The notes beneath the pieces were generated by a model. It did no database searches, had not been told where the DNA came from, and saw only the letters and a program-made list of their open reading frames with translations. 64,000 bases of DNA from Malus domestica (taxonomy: Eukaryota > Streptophyta > Magnoliopsida > Rosales > Rosaceae): positions 52,214,501-52,278,500 of the forward strand of contig NC_091675.1 of assembly GCF_042453785.1 (NCBI RefSeq), given 5' to 3'. Shown piece after piece: positions 12,126 through 24,639 of the stretch (position 1 is its first letter; each line of letters opens with the position of its first letter). A program made the translations under genes and the position numbers.

Positions 12126-12886
12126 GTTTTTTAATGAAGGTTTTTAGGCCCAAAGAGGAGGCCCGCGCCCATTTACTTTGTTGGCAGCCTTTTTCTCTTT
12201 TGTATTAGGGGTTTTTGGGTGACCCTACCCAGCTCCCTCTTTTGTTTTTCGTTTCTTTTTCTTTTCCCGGCACAGCCTCCTTCCTTCCTAGCCTGAGTAA
12301 CCCAGTCTCTCCATCCTTCCCCATCCTCTTCGTTTTACTAATTTTTTGTTTTGCAGTTACCCATTTCCTTCAACACCGAAATTCTTGCTCATTTTCTTAA
12401 CTCCAGGCCTTCCCCATCTGACTGTGGCCAAGATGCTCAAGTGAAATAGTATCTCGTCTGATTCAGCCGCTGTTGTCAGGGTCGCGGCGGGAGAGATTGA
12501 GGAGCGGAGACAGAGGCGAGTACGGCGCTGGAGGGGCAGGTCCCAGGGGTGATATTTGTTGCTAAAAATGGGTTTGGGTTCATGCTCGGGCTGCTAGGTT
12601 TTGACAGGAGTGTCGGAGGTTAGAACTCCTTAATCACGTCTCTTCCACACAGGCATTCGCCGCTTCGAGACTGAAAGGGTTTGGTTGTTCCACTTGGGTC
12701 CTCACAAAAATCCGAGTCTTGAACTTGGTTGCTTTTAATTTCACTCCAAGATATACATTTTAGGATCTTGGAGGAAGAGGGGTCATTAGGGTTTTGATTT
12801 GAGTTTTGAGGCCTCGAAGAATTTCTTTGTGATTTCTGCCGTGAGTATGAGTTGCAGAGGTTGAGGGAAGATCTGTGAGTTGTTGA
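11420..12886. other. Intergenic with LTR scrap and (TA)n
   Basis: 11793-11844 (GGTATAACGTTGACGG and onward) resembles the 3' end of the solo LTR at 1160-1621. 12087-12125 is a TA/TG microsatellite. 12170-12720 is moderately GC-rich with pyrimidine tracts, reminiscent of a 5' leader, but no sustained frame is supported. Confidence 0.5.
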
Positions 12887-14573
12887 ATTTCTTTTGGCAG
12901 GGGATTCTAGGGAAAGTATTTGATTTTATTTCGGTAATGATTAATAAAGTTTGTGAATAGTGTTCAACGGTCAATGATCCTGATGAAATTTAGTTTTCTT
13001 CTCATAATGCTTTCACTAGATCGCTTTGGCAAGTAACTTTTTTCAGACTTTAATTATCATTCACCATGTAGACTTAATTTTTTTTTAATGTTTTCTATAG
13101 GAAAGTTTCCGAAAATTTGGCGTGAAAGATACCACTGTGGTAAGTGATTTCATTCTTTTGTTTTGTTTATTTGAGCATAAGCTTCTATATGTAGGGACGT
13201 TCAAGATCAGTGAATATCAACCTTGTTTAATAGAATAATGCTTTGTAAATGTGAATATTTTTGCAGCTGGTGTTCTTTTTCTATAAAATGGGAAATTTGT
13301 GACTAAGGTTATTGGACTTGATGTGGAAGAGAGATTTAAAAAACTCTATATGTAATTATTTCATATGCTACTTTACTTTCATGCTTCTAGGTATGTGTGT
13401 ATACGGTAGTGATGCGTGTTGTGGATTTTATGATCAAAGTTCTCTTCATATGTGAATTGATTGTGTACGTTGCAGTGTGTTGGGTGGACAGAATGAGGAT
13501 ATTTACTATTCTTAAGGTTCACCAGATAAGATGACAACATCTCTTATACCGATATTCCATCGATGCATTACTGAGAAGAAGAAACATTCAAGTAATGTTT
13601 CTAACCTTTTGTTTCACACATCGGAATATAACCAACTTCGATTATTTGAGTGTGGTGTTAGTAAATATGTGTTGCACATATTCCACACAATACATATTTC
13701 GGAACATGTTCCTTTGGTTATCACCGGTAGGGTGAGTTCCATACTCGGTCGTTGGTTGGAAGCACAAAAGACGAGAGATGATTGCCTAGCACAGGTGAAA
13801 TTTATATTGAGGTAGGTTAAGTACATTTCACTTAATTCAATGCTATTTTTATACGTTTACAGTTTTTTGGTATCTTGTTTAGGCAATTATGTATATCAGG
13901 CTAGAGAGAAGCTTGTGAAAGATGGTCATTTTAGTTGATACGATTCTGATCGCGGATGGACAGATTAAATTACATTTTCCTATCAAAATTCAAAGCGGGC
14001 AAAACATGAAGTTGGAGAGTTTGGTTAAACAAGGTCTAGACCAAATGCGTAATGTAGTTAATTAGATTTTAAATTGGAGTGTTATTAATATGGGAAGTGT
14101 TGATATTTATGAGCTGAAAAATATGTTTATGTTTGCGCAAAATGATAATAGCTAGGTGCTTTTTAATTTGTGTTTGATTTATTTATTTTATTTGTAGTTA
14201 TAATTTTCATTTTGATTGATGACAAGTGTTTCTGTACTATAGATTCTTGAAAATCACATTGCAGGGTCAGGCGTTAAATGATTAAATAGTGCGAAATAAA
14301 ATGCGTTGTTGGGCATGGTCAAAGTTTAAAGATAGTGGGGTTATGTTTGGTATAGACAGAGAACCTACAAAATTGGCTAGACTAGTGGCTGGTAAGATAT
14401 ACACAAAGAGGGGCATACGTAAGAAGTATAATTAGAAGTAGAATCTAAGAAGGGTGTTAGGAGATATAAAGTACCAGTATTAGACTGGTTAGGTGGATGG
14501 TTTTGACCAGTTTCGTAAGTGTGATGTGTTAGCATACTTGAGGTTTAACATTATAATCATAGCGCACACTACA
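12887..14573 (+). repeat. Left arm of a giant inverted repeat
   Basis: From TTTCTTTTGGCAGGGGATT at the outer edge to AGCGCACACTACAG at 14560-14573, this arm matches the reverse complement of 14594-16234. Agreement is about 95 percent near the centre by eye and lower at the outer end. The arm contains exon-like pieces, including a frame at 13531-13815 (TSLIPIFHRCITEKKKHSS...) and a short stretch ESFRKFGVKDTTV at about 13101-13139 bordered by AG and GT dinucleotides. Stops and small indels break the frames. I do not recognise a protein family. Confidence 0.9.
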
Positions 14574-14593
14574 GATCAGGTATTCTTATATGA
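14574..14593. other. Loop of the giant inverted repeat
   Basis: Only about 20 bp of unpaired sequence (centre near 14583) separate the two arms, so one strand could fold into a nearly loop-free hairpin. Confidence 0.85.
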
Positions 14594-16234
14594 CTTCAGT
14601 GTGTGCTACGATAATACGGTTAAACCTCAAGTATGCTAACACATCACACTCACCAAACTAGTCAAAACCATCTACCTAACCAGTCCAATATTGGTACTTT
14701 ATATCTCCTAACACCCTTCTTAGATTCTACTTCTAATTATACTTCTTGCGTATGCCCCTCTTTGTGTATATCTTACCAACCCCTAGTCTAGCCAATTTTG
14801 TAGGTTCTCTGTCAATACCAAACATAACCCCACTATCTTTGAACTTTGACCATGCCCAACAACGCATTTTATTTCGCCCTATTGAATCATTTAACGTCGG
14901 ACCCTGCAGTATGATTTTCAAGAATCTATAGTACAGAAAAACACTTGTCATCATTCAAAATGAAAATTATAACTACAAATAAAATAAATAGATCAAACAC
15001 AAATTAAAAAGCACCTACCTATTATCATTTTGCGCAAACATATTCTTCAGCTCATAAATATCAACACTTCCCATATTAATACCACTCCAATTAACTACAT
15101 TTCGCATTTGGTCTAGACCTTGTTTAACCAAACTCTCCAACCTTTTTTGCCCGCTTTGAATTTTGATAGGAAAATGTAATTGAATCTGTCCATCCGCGAT
15201 CAGAATCGTATCAACTAAAATGACCATCTTTCTAGCTTGATATACATAATTGCCTAAACAAGATACCAAAAAACTGTAAACATATAAAAATAGCATTGAA
15301 TTAAGTGAAATGTACTTAACCTACCTCAATATAAATTTCACCCGTGCTAGGCAATCATGTCTCATCTTTTGTGCTTCCAACCAACGATCGAGTATGGAAC
15401 TCACCCTACCGGTGATAAGGAACATGTTCCGAAATATGTATTGTGAATATGTGCAACACATATTTACTAACACCACACTCAAATAATTGAAGTTGGTTAT
15501 ATTCCGATGTGTGAAACAAAAGGTTAGAAACATTACTTGAATGTTTCTTCTTCTCGGTAATGCATACATGGAATAACGGTATAAGAGATGTTGTCATCTT
15601 ATCTGGTGAACCCTGAGATTAGTAAATATCCTCATTCTGTCCACACTGCAACGTACACAATCAATTCACATATGAAGAGAACTTTGATCATAAAATCCAC
15701 AACACGCATCACTACCATATACACACATACCTAGAAGCATGAAAGTAAAGTAGCCTATGAAATAATTACATATAGAGTTTTTTAAATCTCTCTTCCACAT
15801 CAAGTTCAATAACCTTAGTCACAAATTTTAAGAACCCTGGCTGCAAAAATATTTACAAAGCATTATTCTATCTAAAGATTACAACAAGGCCGATATTCAT
15901 TGATCTTGAACGTCCCTACACTACATATAGAAGTTTTATGCTCAAATAAACAAAAGAATGAAATCACTTACCACAGTGGTATCTTTCACGCAAAATTTTT
16001 GGAAACTTTCCTATAGAGAATATAAAAAAAAAGTTAGGTCTACATGGTAAATGATAATTAAAATTTGGAAAAAGTTACTTGCCAAAGCGATATACAACAT
16101 TTTGATGTCGTTACGACTATCCTGAAGCACTATAAGAAGAAAAATAAATTTCATCACTTGACCGTTGAACATTATTCACCAATTTTTTTTATCGTTGCAG
16201 AATAGTTTCCCTAAAATCCCCTGCCAAAAGAAAT
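14594..16234 (-). repeat. Right arm of the giant inverted repeat
   Basis: Reverse-complement partner of 12887-14573. On the minus strand it carries the same exon-like pieces (15597-15321, 15296-15015 and 14954-14733), with somewhat fewer stops than the left arm, suggesting that it is closer to the ancestor. Examples are the frame MVILVDTILIADGQIQLHFP and RNKMRCWAWSKFKDSG. None matches a family I know. The arms differ by scattered substitutions and indels, arguing for a real old duplication and not an assembly mirror. Confidence 0.9.
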
Positions 16235-17260
16235 CACATCCAATCAAGCTGCAAAAAGCAAGTGTACAACTGGGAAGTGCGAACTACAAATAAATTCAAT
16301 GCATCCAGCCAAGCTGCAATAAACTTTCTTTTCTTTTTTGATTAAGTGGAGGCTCCTAAGCCCAAAATATTAAAAATGCAAGCCTGACTGGGCATTATCA
16401 AAACATGGAGTTCCCACATAACACATAATAGAATCATACAAATGATTTTCAAATCTTTTTTTTTAATAAGTTACTATTTCAAGTAAACCAGATATCTGAT
16501 GATTTAGTAGCATATTTGAATGACACACCTTATCAAGTATTGTCTCATATATGGTTACATGTGGGAACCCTCCATCTCAACTCCGCAACGGTTGGAGCAA
16601 AGATATTGCCTCGGTAAGATGAAAAAGAGTAAGTTGAGAGAAGCAGTTTATTACATGATTGATGCATTGTAAAAATATCACAAATTACAAGCGTGGATGG
16701 GAAAGCGACTGAAAAATATGACTGATGTCAAACCATCTACTCAAACAAAGTAAAAACAATAAAGGTTAAGAACTGAGTGAAAATTAAAAGTTCACTCACA
16801 ACAAAAGAAAAGGTAAAATAAGACTAGCAGTAAGCATTACCGGAAGTAATTTTCTCTAGAAAGTCTCGTTGGTCCTTAACGCGGGCAATGTTTGAAAAAC
16901 CTGGAAGAAAAAAAAGGGCAATGTTAAACCAGGACAAATTTGAAGCCATTTACCATTTGAGCTATTACTAAGATGGAAGCTCCCCACGAGAATGACAACA
17001 ACACTGCCACACTTTTCATTGACTTCAAGATGAGTAAACTATAGGTACATTTCTCAAGGACTTGTTGTTGATATGTGCCCATTCAAAAATTTGACTGAAT
17101 CTATAACATAAAGTCTATGTACAGCACAAAAATGCTTAGTAAGTTTGTAAGATACAAATCAAAATCGAAGGGAGGATTAATCACAAGATAAGGTGCTTCA
17201 TTTCTGAGGATAAGGTGCTTCATTTCTGACTCCACTTTTTTTGTTCTGCCTCCTTTGACT
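16235..17260. other. Flank of the inverted repeat, exon-like trace on minus strand
   Basis: No complete gene. At about 16844-16905 the minus strand reads GFSNIARVKDQRDFLEKITSG between plausible splice dinucleotides, possibly a relic exon of the same minus-strand locus as the arms. A 22-bp direct tandem duplication (GATAAGGTGCTTCATTTCTGA) lies near 17187-17228. Confidence 0.35.
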
Positions 17261-17432
17261 CATATGAAGAGAACTTTTGATCATAAAATCCACAACATGC
17301 ATCACTACCGTATACACACACCTAGAAGCATGAAAGTAAAGTAGCCTATGAAATAATTTCATGTAGAGTTTTTCAAATCTCTCTTCCACTCTTGTGGCAT
17401 CAAGTCCAATAACCTTAGTCACAATTTTCTCT
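17261..17432 (-). repeat. Third partial copy of the inverted-repeat sequence
   Basis: The CATATGAAGAGAAC... block matches about 15668-15835 of the right arm, in the same orientation. It includes the minus-strand segment VTKVIGLDATRVEERFEKLYM. It extends the duplicated locus beyond the hairpin and has a 9-bp in-frame insertion relative to the arms. Confidence 0.8.
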
Positions 17433-17434
17433 GC

Positions 17435-17455
17435 GCTATTGCATTTTATACATAC

Positions 17456-17493
<38 letters not shown>
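17435..17493. repeat. (CATA)n/(TA)n microsatellite
   Basis: ACATACATACATACAT followed by TATATATA. It interrupts the third repeat copy. Confidence 0.95.
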
Positions 17494-17944
17494 CTATCTG
17501 TGTGTATGTGAGTGTGGATATTGTCATCAAAGTTTTTTGTCTCCTTTTTTCTTTTCAGAATTTTGAGCTACAAGATTACATGAACACTTTAAGTGTTTTT
17601 TTTTTAAAAACAATAACGCTTTATTAAAATATAACATGAATTACAAAATAGTGGATAAGAAATCCATCATCTAGCAAACTAGTTAAGACCTCTTAAGTAG
17701 ATCTATTTACAAGTAACATAACCTCAACCAAAATCATTTTACGACTATTAACATATCTCACAATATATGAAAAGGAGGAACACCAACCAACCAAATATTT
17801 CTTCATCCTGATATCTTTTCTGTTTTTGTATATTATTCCACTCTAAAACACAATAATATAATATTTAACTAAACATTTTATATATATGATTGTGGCCTAA
17901 GCTGGCAACGGGAATACAAGACTGCCCCGACATACGAATCAAAA

Positions 17945-18260
17945 TTAAGTTCCTCGTCCAAAAGGTATAGAAATATTATATGTATGTATACGCAGAGTTA
18001 GAGACAGAGAGACGTACATCAAACTTTTCATTCTGATTTTCCTCCTCTGACATTTCCCTAGCTTCTTCCAATTTTCGTCGCTTCTTTCGAGGCAAATTTT
18101 TCTGCTCCAAACACTTGTCATGTCACACACTCGACCCAAATGAATTATAATAAAAAATTGAAAAGGAAAATGCAGGATTACAATCACCTCACGCTCCCGC
18201 TTCCTCTTTCTTTCAGTTTTAAATCTTCAGCTTGTTGGGCGCTGATTACCTCTTTTCCAG
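17945..18260 (-). other. Gene-like fragment with basic/acidic coding patch
   Basis: On the minus strand near 18115-18015 one frame reads LEQKNLPRKKRRKLEEAREM followed by SEEENQNEKFDV, the charged composition of a nucleolar or nuclear protein. Further upstream, near 18255-18190, are KHPGKEVISAQQAEDL-like residues in a different frame. Frames are not continuous, so this is at best relic exons, possibly of the locus duplicated in the inverted repeat. Confidence 0.3.
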
Positions 18261-18599
18261 GGTGCTTTACACTTTCATTGGATGCCCGTCAGCAGAAAGA
18301 TGAACTTTGATATGTTGTGTTGTGTCATGCTTCATCTTTTTCATTGGACTCCTCATCTTCTTATTTTATTTGCGTCCATTTATCTTCCAATTTGGAATTG
18401 GATGGACTCCAGTTGAAATGCGAAGATTATCCAAAATTGGAATTCATTGCAAATTTGAATAGAAAGAGATATTGGAGAGGGCAAAGATGAAGGTGTGTGA
18501 ATTATACCCTAATATCTAACCTATGTATGGACATTGGAAACTGAAGATAAGAAGTATCATGCAAATAAGAATCATATCTAAAATTTACACAATCAATTA

Positions 18600-18830
18600 C
18601 ATCTTGACACGTGACACTCAAAATCTTATCTGAAAAATTATTGAGATTACATATTGATAAAAAATCTGGAGAGTTACTCACTTTAGCGACATGTGTCACT
18701 CGAAATCCTATCGAAAAAATGATTGAGATTACATATCGACAATAAATCTAGAAAGTTACTCATTTTAGAGACATGTGTCACTCGAAATCATATTCGAAAA
18801 ATTATTAAGATTACATCTCGAAAAACTATT
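18600..18830. repeat. 83-bp tandem repeat, about 2.8 copies
   Basis: The word GACAYGTGWCACTCRAAATC recurs at about 18605, 18688 and 18771, each followed by a similar ATTGAGATTACAT segment. The copies are diverged. Confidence 0.85.
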
Positions 18831-19047
18831 GATGTAGTTTAATTTGAGTAATCATATTAATTCAATTAAAATAATAAATTATGTTTGACCTATGGCCCCT
18901 CAGTAGGAGATGGTTTTTTGTCACATGACTATGTTTGGCTTATGGCCCCTTGGCCCTCTCAGTTGGATATGCTAAGAAATATGATCGAGGCATTATTCAT
19001 TAAAATATTAATATGTTGAAGGGTTATAGGGCTAAAGAGAGTCCTTT

Positions 19048-19819
19048 TGTTGGAAATTTAAATAGTTTGAGTAGACATTTCATTGTCCCACATTGGCAAT
19101 TCCCAAAAGATTTTATCACTTTATAAGCCTTTGTCCTTTATAGAAAGTGATTGGAGTAATAGGCCTGGAGACTAAAATTGGGCTCACCCTTGGGGCTGGG
19201 TTTTGGGGTGCATTAATTAATTGGTAATTAATATATAATTAATATATAATTAATTATCAAAAGATGGGCCTTGGGCCTTGGGGCTCGGGCTCTAATAATT
19301 AAATTATTTAATTAATTATTTTTCAGATTTAATTAATTATTTTTTAAAATTCGAATTTGAAGTCTGAGAGTTCTTTCTGAACACAGAGTAAAGCACCCCT
19401 TGAAGAGAAGTCTCTCAACAGTCACACCCCATTCTCATACCTGTTGCAAACAGGCATCCATCTGCTATATATACATCCATCTGCATGGCATTTAGTAGAT
19501 AGAAAATAATCAACTTCATCTTCTACATTCCTAAACCTTCTTACTGAGAGAACCACACTAAATTCGCCAGAAGTTAAATTTTCCGGTGCTGGAATTTTAA
19601 CTTGATCGTTGAATTCTGGTGAAGCAGACGTCTGTAGAACTAAAAGCACAGAGTATGGACGAAATTTCTGTTTCAAGGACATTGCGGTACGCAAGCCTCG
19701 ATCTTCAAGTTGTTTGTTTTTTATAATTCGTATTCTAGTTTATATTCTGTCAATTCCTATTGCATTTATTATTTATTAGCATATATAAATTATCACAGAT
19801 TGTTGACATACATCCAACA
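19048..19819. mobile_element. Solo LTR with perfect 5-bp target duplication
   Basis: This 772-bp element starts TGTTGGAAATTTAAATAG and ends CATCCAACA, so its termini are short inverted repeats (TGTTGG/CCAACA). CCTTT flanks it exactly on both sides (19043-19047 and 19820-19824). There is no internal region, primer-binding site or second LTR, so this is the product of LTR-LTR recombination. The short frame on the minus strand at 19422-19694 lies inside the LTR and is probably not a gene. Confidence 0.92.
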
Positions 19820-19824
19820 CCTTT

Positions 19825-20740
19825 GACCCTCATTCGATTGGAGATGGCCAAAGGTCCTCATTTTGAGGATCTCGGTTCAAATGCATATTAACCACATGAT
19901 TATATTAGTTTATATTCAAAGGCTTAAAATATTTGATAATTTAATAAAACAAAACCAACTTAAAATTTATGAACAATTAGAAAACTCATTTTCTTGTTAA
20001 ACGAAATCTCAAACTTGGAAACGGAGCGGAAGAGGAATCCAGTTCTAGTGATAACCCAGCGTCTAATGCTCTCGCGGATCCACCAGCTTCTGTCGAGGGA
20101 AGGAATTTGCAAAAGAGGATTAGCCTCGGTACTTTGCTAGGATGGGAGCACGTCCCTTCCCCGACTCGAACTTGCGTGGATTAGCCTAACGACTTTGCTT
20201 GGAAGACTCGAATTTGTTGAATTTTAAACTTGGCTCCCGGACCGGGGTTATATTAGAACACAGCTTCTTTTTTTTCTTTAAATTTTTGAATAGCACATAG
20301 ATTTGATCTTTTCTGGGGCCCTTTCGTCCAATTTTCTTGGAAAACTGGAAAAGTTGTATCTAATTATGGAATTGGATTCTCGTCGGATCTAATTGCTGGG
20401 GATTCTAAGAATCAACTCACGTAGACCGTTGATCAAAAATCGTACGATCACAATTAAATATTTTAAAAGTAAAATAATCTTATTTTGCGTGAAAAATATA
20501 ATCCGACTGCAGGCTACAAATCTAGTAGACTCTAATTATAATCCGACTGCAGATTTATATCTTTTTTTATTCAATTTTCAGTGTCCATTTTGCTCCAGCT
20601 TCCACCAACCGTAGCGGGCATCGAACTTTTATCCTATCCTAATTTGTTGTTTAGAAGAGCTTAATTATTTGTTCAATCTAGTGGAATATGTTATCCTACC
20701 CTAGTTTTTATAAAGTACCACAACTGCAAACCAACCTTAA
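19825..20740. other. Intergenic, no gene seen
   Basis: Non-coding. A GC-richer patch at 20030-20260 contains short near-repeats (GGATTAGCCTCG and GGATTAGCCTAAC; CTTTGCTAGG and CTTTGCTTGG). ATAATCCGACTGCAG occurs twice, near 20500 and 20538. Confidence 0.5.
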
Positions 20741-21042
20741 GGTATCATTTGGTATGCAGACGGGACGAGACGGAACGGAATGGGAAGGGATAGGACGGGA
20801 CGGAACGGAGAGGGAGCAAAAATGCCCTCGGATGGAAACAAGGAGGAAGAAGAAGATGGAGATGTTATAATTTTGTGTTCCACGGATGTGGAAAGAGTCG
20901 TTCCAGAGGGTGAGGCGGAACGAAAATTCATCCAAAATTCGTCTCGTGGAATAGCACGTTCCACCCATTTTAAGCGCATCAAACGTAGGACAGAACGTCT
21001 CGCCCTACTCCGTTCCGTCCCCTTCCACGTACCAAACGGTTG
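20741..21042. mobile_element. MITE upstream of ARC5
   Basis: The left end (GGTATCATTTGGTATGCAGA then CGGGACGAGACGGAACGG) is roughly complementary to the right end (CCGTTCCGTCC...CGTACCAAACGG), making about 40-bp imperfect terminal inverted repeats on a roughly 300-bp element. Open frames within it run across the repeats on both strands and are not genes. It ends about 395 bp before the ARC5 start codon, so it could carry or disturb promoter sequence. Confidence 0.7.
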
Positions 21043-21437
21043 TTGAAAGAAAATCAACGGGTGGCAAAAGAAAAGCAATAATTGCTGCTGAAACTCCTAT
21101 CCAAGATAAACACGTGTCCAATTTGTAATTTTAATTTCAATTATTTGAATACCATGTCCATCTGTAATTGAGTTTCAACAGCAACGGCTGCAATTCTTTC
21201 AGCAGCAAAGGAGTGTTCATATTAAAATGGTTGAAAATAATATTTATAAACTAGTAGCTAGTAAAGTAAGATCACTCGTTTTTTTCAAGAAACAAACAAA
21301 TCGTATGGAAAAAAAAGAAGAAGATAACGTATGAAATGTGAAACGTCCTGCTCCGAGTTTCTATCTGAATAACGGTATTGTATCAACTGGCCTACGCTCC
21401 ACTTCACTCTACCAGTAACAGAAGAAGCAGCGCAGCA

Positions 21438-24400
21438 ATGTCGAGGGAGGAGGCGGAAAATGAAAAGAAATGGGCGGAGGAGGAGGAGGAGGAGCAGTGC
21501 CGTCTGTACGAGGCCTACAACGAACTCCACGGCCTCGCGCAGGCCTTCGACACTCCATTCGACGCGCCAGCGGTGCTTGTGGTGGGCCACCAGACCGACG
21601 GCAAGAGCGCCTTGGTGGAAGCACTTATGGGGTTCCAGTTCAACCATGTAGGCGGCGGCACCAAGACCCGCCGCCCAATTACCCTCCACATGAAGTACGA
21701 CCCCCAAGCCCACTCCCCCGTCTGCCGCCTCCTCCTCCCCTCCGATTCCAGTTCCGATTACGAAAAGTCTCTCTCGCTCCAAGAAATTCAAGCCTACATT
21801 GAAGCTGAGAACATGAGGTTGGAGAAGGAGCCTTGTCTTTTCTCCGCTGAGGAGATCATCATTCGAGTCGAATACAAGTATTGCCCTAATCTTACCATTA
21901 TCGACACTCCTGGACTAATCGCTCCTGCTCCTGGTCCAAAGAATCGAGCTTTACAGGTTTTCCATTGTCGATAATGTTTGAATTTCGAGTAGGAAACATG
22001 ACGCTTTCATTGGTTTCGTTCTGAATTTCGATAGATGTTGCGTTGTAAATATGTTATTTATGATGATTACAGGGCCACGCTCGTGCTGTCGAAGCTCTAG
22101 TTCGTGCGAAAATGCAGCATAAAGAGTTCATAATTTTGTGTCTTGAAGATTGCAGTGACTGGAGTAATGCAACTACAAGAAGGGTTGTAATGCAGGTGTT
22201 GCTTCTTTTGTTCTGTTTATGCATTGTGTTGTGTTAATTTATTCTTTTCGATCAAGCTTTACCTTGCTCATCGTCTGCAGATTGATCCCGAGCTCTCAAG
22301 GACTGTGATTGTCTCAACCAAACTTGATACCAAAATACCCCAGTTTGCTCGTGCCTCGGATGTGGAAGTATTTCTCTCACCTCCCACTTGTATGCTCGAT
22401 GGGTGTATCTTGGGAGACTCTCCCTTTTTCACTTCTGTGCCCTCTGGTAGAGTTGGCGTTGGCCATGATTCGGTTTACAGATGTAATGAAGATTTCAAAA
22501 AGGTACTCGTGCTCGCCCTCTATTCATTTTCAGAGAGTAAAAAGCGAGGAATGGTTGTGATGTTCATTCGGCGACCTTAATTGATAGTTGTCAATATTCC
22601 GCTGCAGAGTGTTGTTTTTGTCATTTAATGATATAAAGCTTAAGCTTTGAAGTAGATCATTATTATTTAGTAACTATATTGCATTGAGTGTGATATTTTA
22701 ATCCACTGATTCTCAGAGCAACTTTTGAAGTCAGAATTTGCAACTTTATGGCTCTAATTGCTGGCCTGTTTCTCATCCGACTAATGGTTGTTCTTCTGGA
22801 AGAAATTTTGCTAGTAACAATAATTTGGCAGTATGAAAGTTGTAATATGTACCCTGCTCATCAGAACTTTGGCCCGAAACTTTCCAGTGTTTGGAGCTTT
22901 GGTTGTGATATTTGCGTCAATCCTGATACTGTTTAAATTACATACTGCATGCGGAAATTTTTTAAAGTTTATTCCTCTTTGTGCTATCCCTTAATGCTTT
23001 ACTTGTCTATAGTTCCTATGCTAATTTTTTCCGTTAGCTGTTGCTGGTAGATTCTTTGTATTCTGTTAGATAATAAGCATAAGATTGGGTATGCAGGTAT
23101 ACAATTATGTTCCTTTTTTCTTTTGATGTGGAATCATAGCTGGCTGGTTTGTACTTTCTTTATGCAGGCAATATCATTAAGAGAGATGGAAGATGTTGCA
23201 AGCTTGGAGGAGAAAATGGGCCGGTCACTGTCAATACAAGAAAGAAGTCGAATAGGTGTAAGCAAACTTAGGTTGTTTTTGGAAGAATTACTACAGAAAA
23301 GGTTAGTAATAATCCTGTTCTTCCTATTCTGATAATAATGACAACTTGCTAAGTTCCATTGCTAAAAGTTTGGGAATCAAATTTTGCAAGGTATATGGAT
23401 AATGTGCCACTAATCATTCCACTTCTTGAGAAGGAGTTCCGTAGCGCAACAAAAAAGATGAATGAAATAAATCAAGAACTCAGGTCCACAGTTTTAACTT
23501 ACAGAGCACATTTCTTTAGGGCAATTAACAGACTGGATGCAATTTATGGCACTTTATTTGCTTAAACTCTGGTCAGATCATTGACCAGGAAGGTTAAGCA
23601 AATTTTGTTTTCTCTGGTATTATAAATTTATCTTATTTATTTCTTTTATATTGGTTGGTTATATTGCATTATTTTGTTTATGCAGCACTTTGGATGAACT
23701 GAAACTGAAGGAGAAAGGAAGAATATTTCATGATCTGTTCTTGACAAAGGTTTCTGTAGTTTAGATGTTGTCATTTAAAAGTACTCATATGTTGTTGTTA
23801 TTCATATCTTAGTATCGGAGTCTTCCGTGGCTGGTATATTGTACCTTATCTATGGGGTAGTAGAATGGCCTCACACTATAGTGCTAAAGGTTAGGACCAC
23901 ATTGAGATCTCACACGAAGGACCCGAGTTTTCGTGTGGTTAAAAGTAGATTCGGGTCTTCCATTTTTGTTTTCCTTCAGAATTTTTGGGGTGGAAGAAAT
24001 TATGTGAACTAGTCATAATGTTAGCTTCTATTTGTTTTATGCTTACATGAAGTCTCATGGTTTTATGAAACCTTTATTTATTGTTTACCATTTATTTTTT
24101 CATTAGTTTGGCTGTTTTAGTTTCTAGTTCTTCATTTGTATTTAAATTTTTAATGATTAAAAACTATTGTTATTTTTACTGACAAAAGTTTTATTTGTTC
24201 CTCAGTTATCATTGCTACTGAAAGGAACAGTTGTTGCACCTCCAGATAAATTTGGTAAATAAGCTTAAGTTGCTTATTAGTTAACCACAAACTATTTAAG
24301 CTTTCTAAACGTGAAATAATACAGGATGAGAGGATGAATGATGAAAATTCGTTTCATGTTGATGGAGACTTTCCTATTCTAGTTTCATTCATATATCGTT

Positions 24401-24607
24401 CCTTTTTCAAGGTGAAACGCTACAGGACGAGAGGACTAATGGAGGGGCATTTGTTAGCAGTGATGGCCTTCAGTTCCCCCACAAGCTTATACCCGTAAGT
24501 TATAGAATTCTCAGACTGTAAATTTTCTTTTTCCATTTTTATTTTCTTTTGTGTTTGCATGGCTTGTATTGTGGCAGGAACTTTTCCATACTGAAAATTT
24601 TCAGAAA

Positions 24608-24639
<32 letters not shown>

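Noticed and set aside
20085..20200. Stretch with words reminiscent of 5S rRNA (GCTAGGATGGGAGCAC)
   Set aside because: Only a short resemblance; the internal control region is not present, so no 5S gene or Cassandra-type element is called.
21285..21791. 168-codon minus-strand frame over ARC5 exon 1
   Set aside because: Shadow of the real GTPase exon on the opposite strand.
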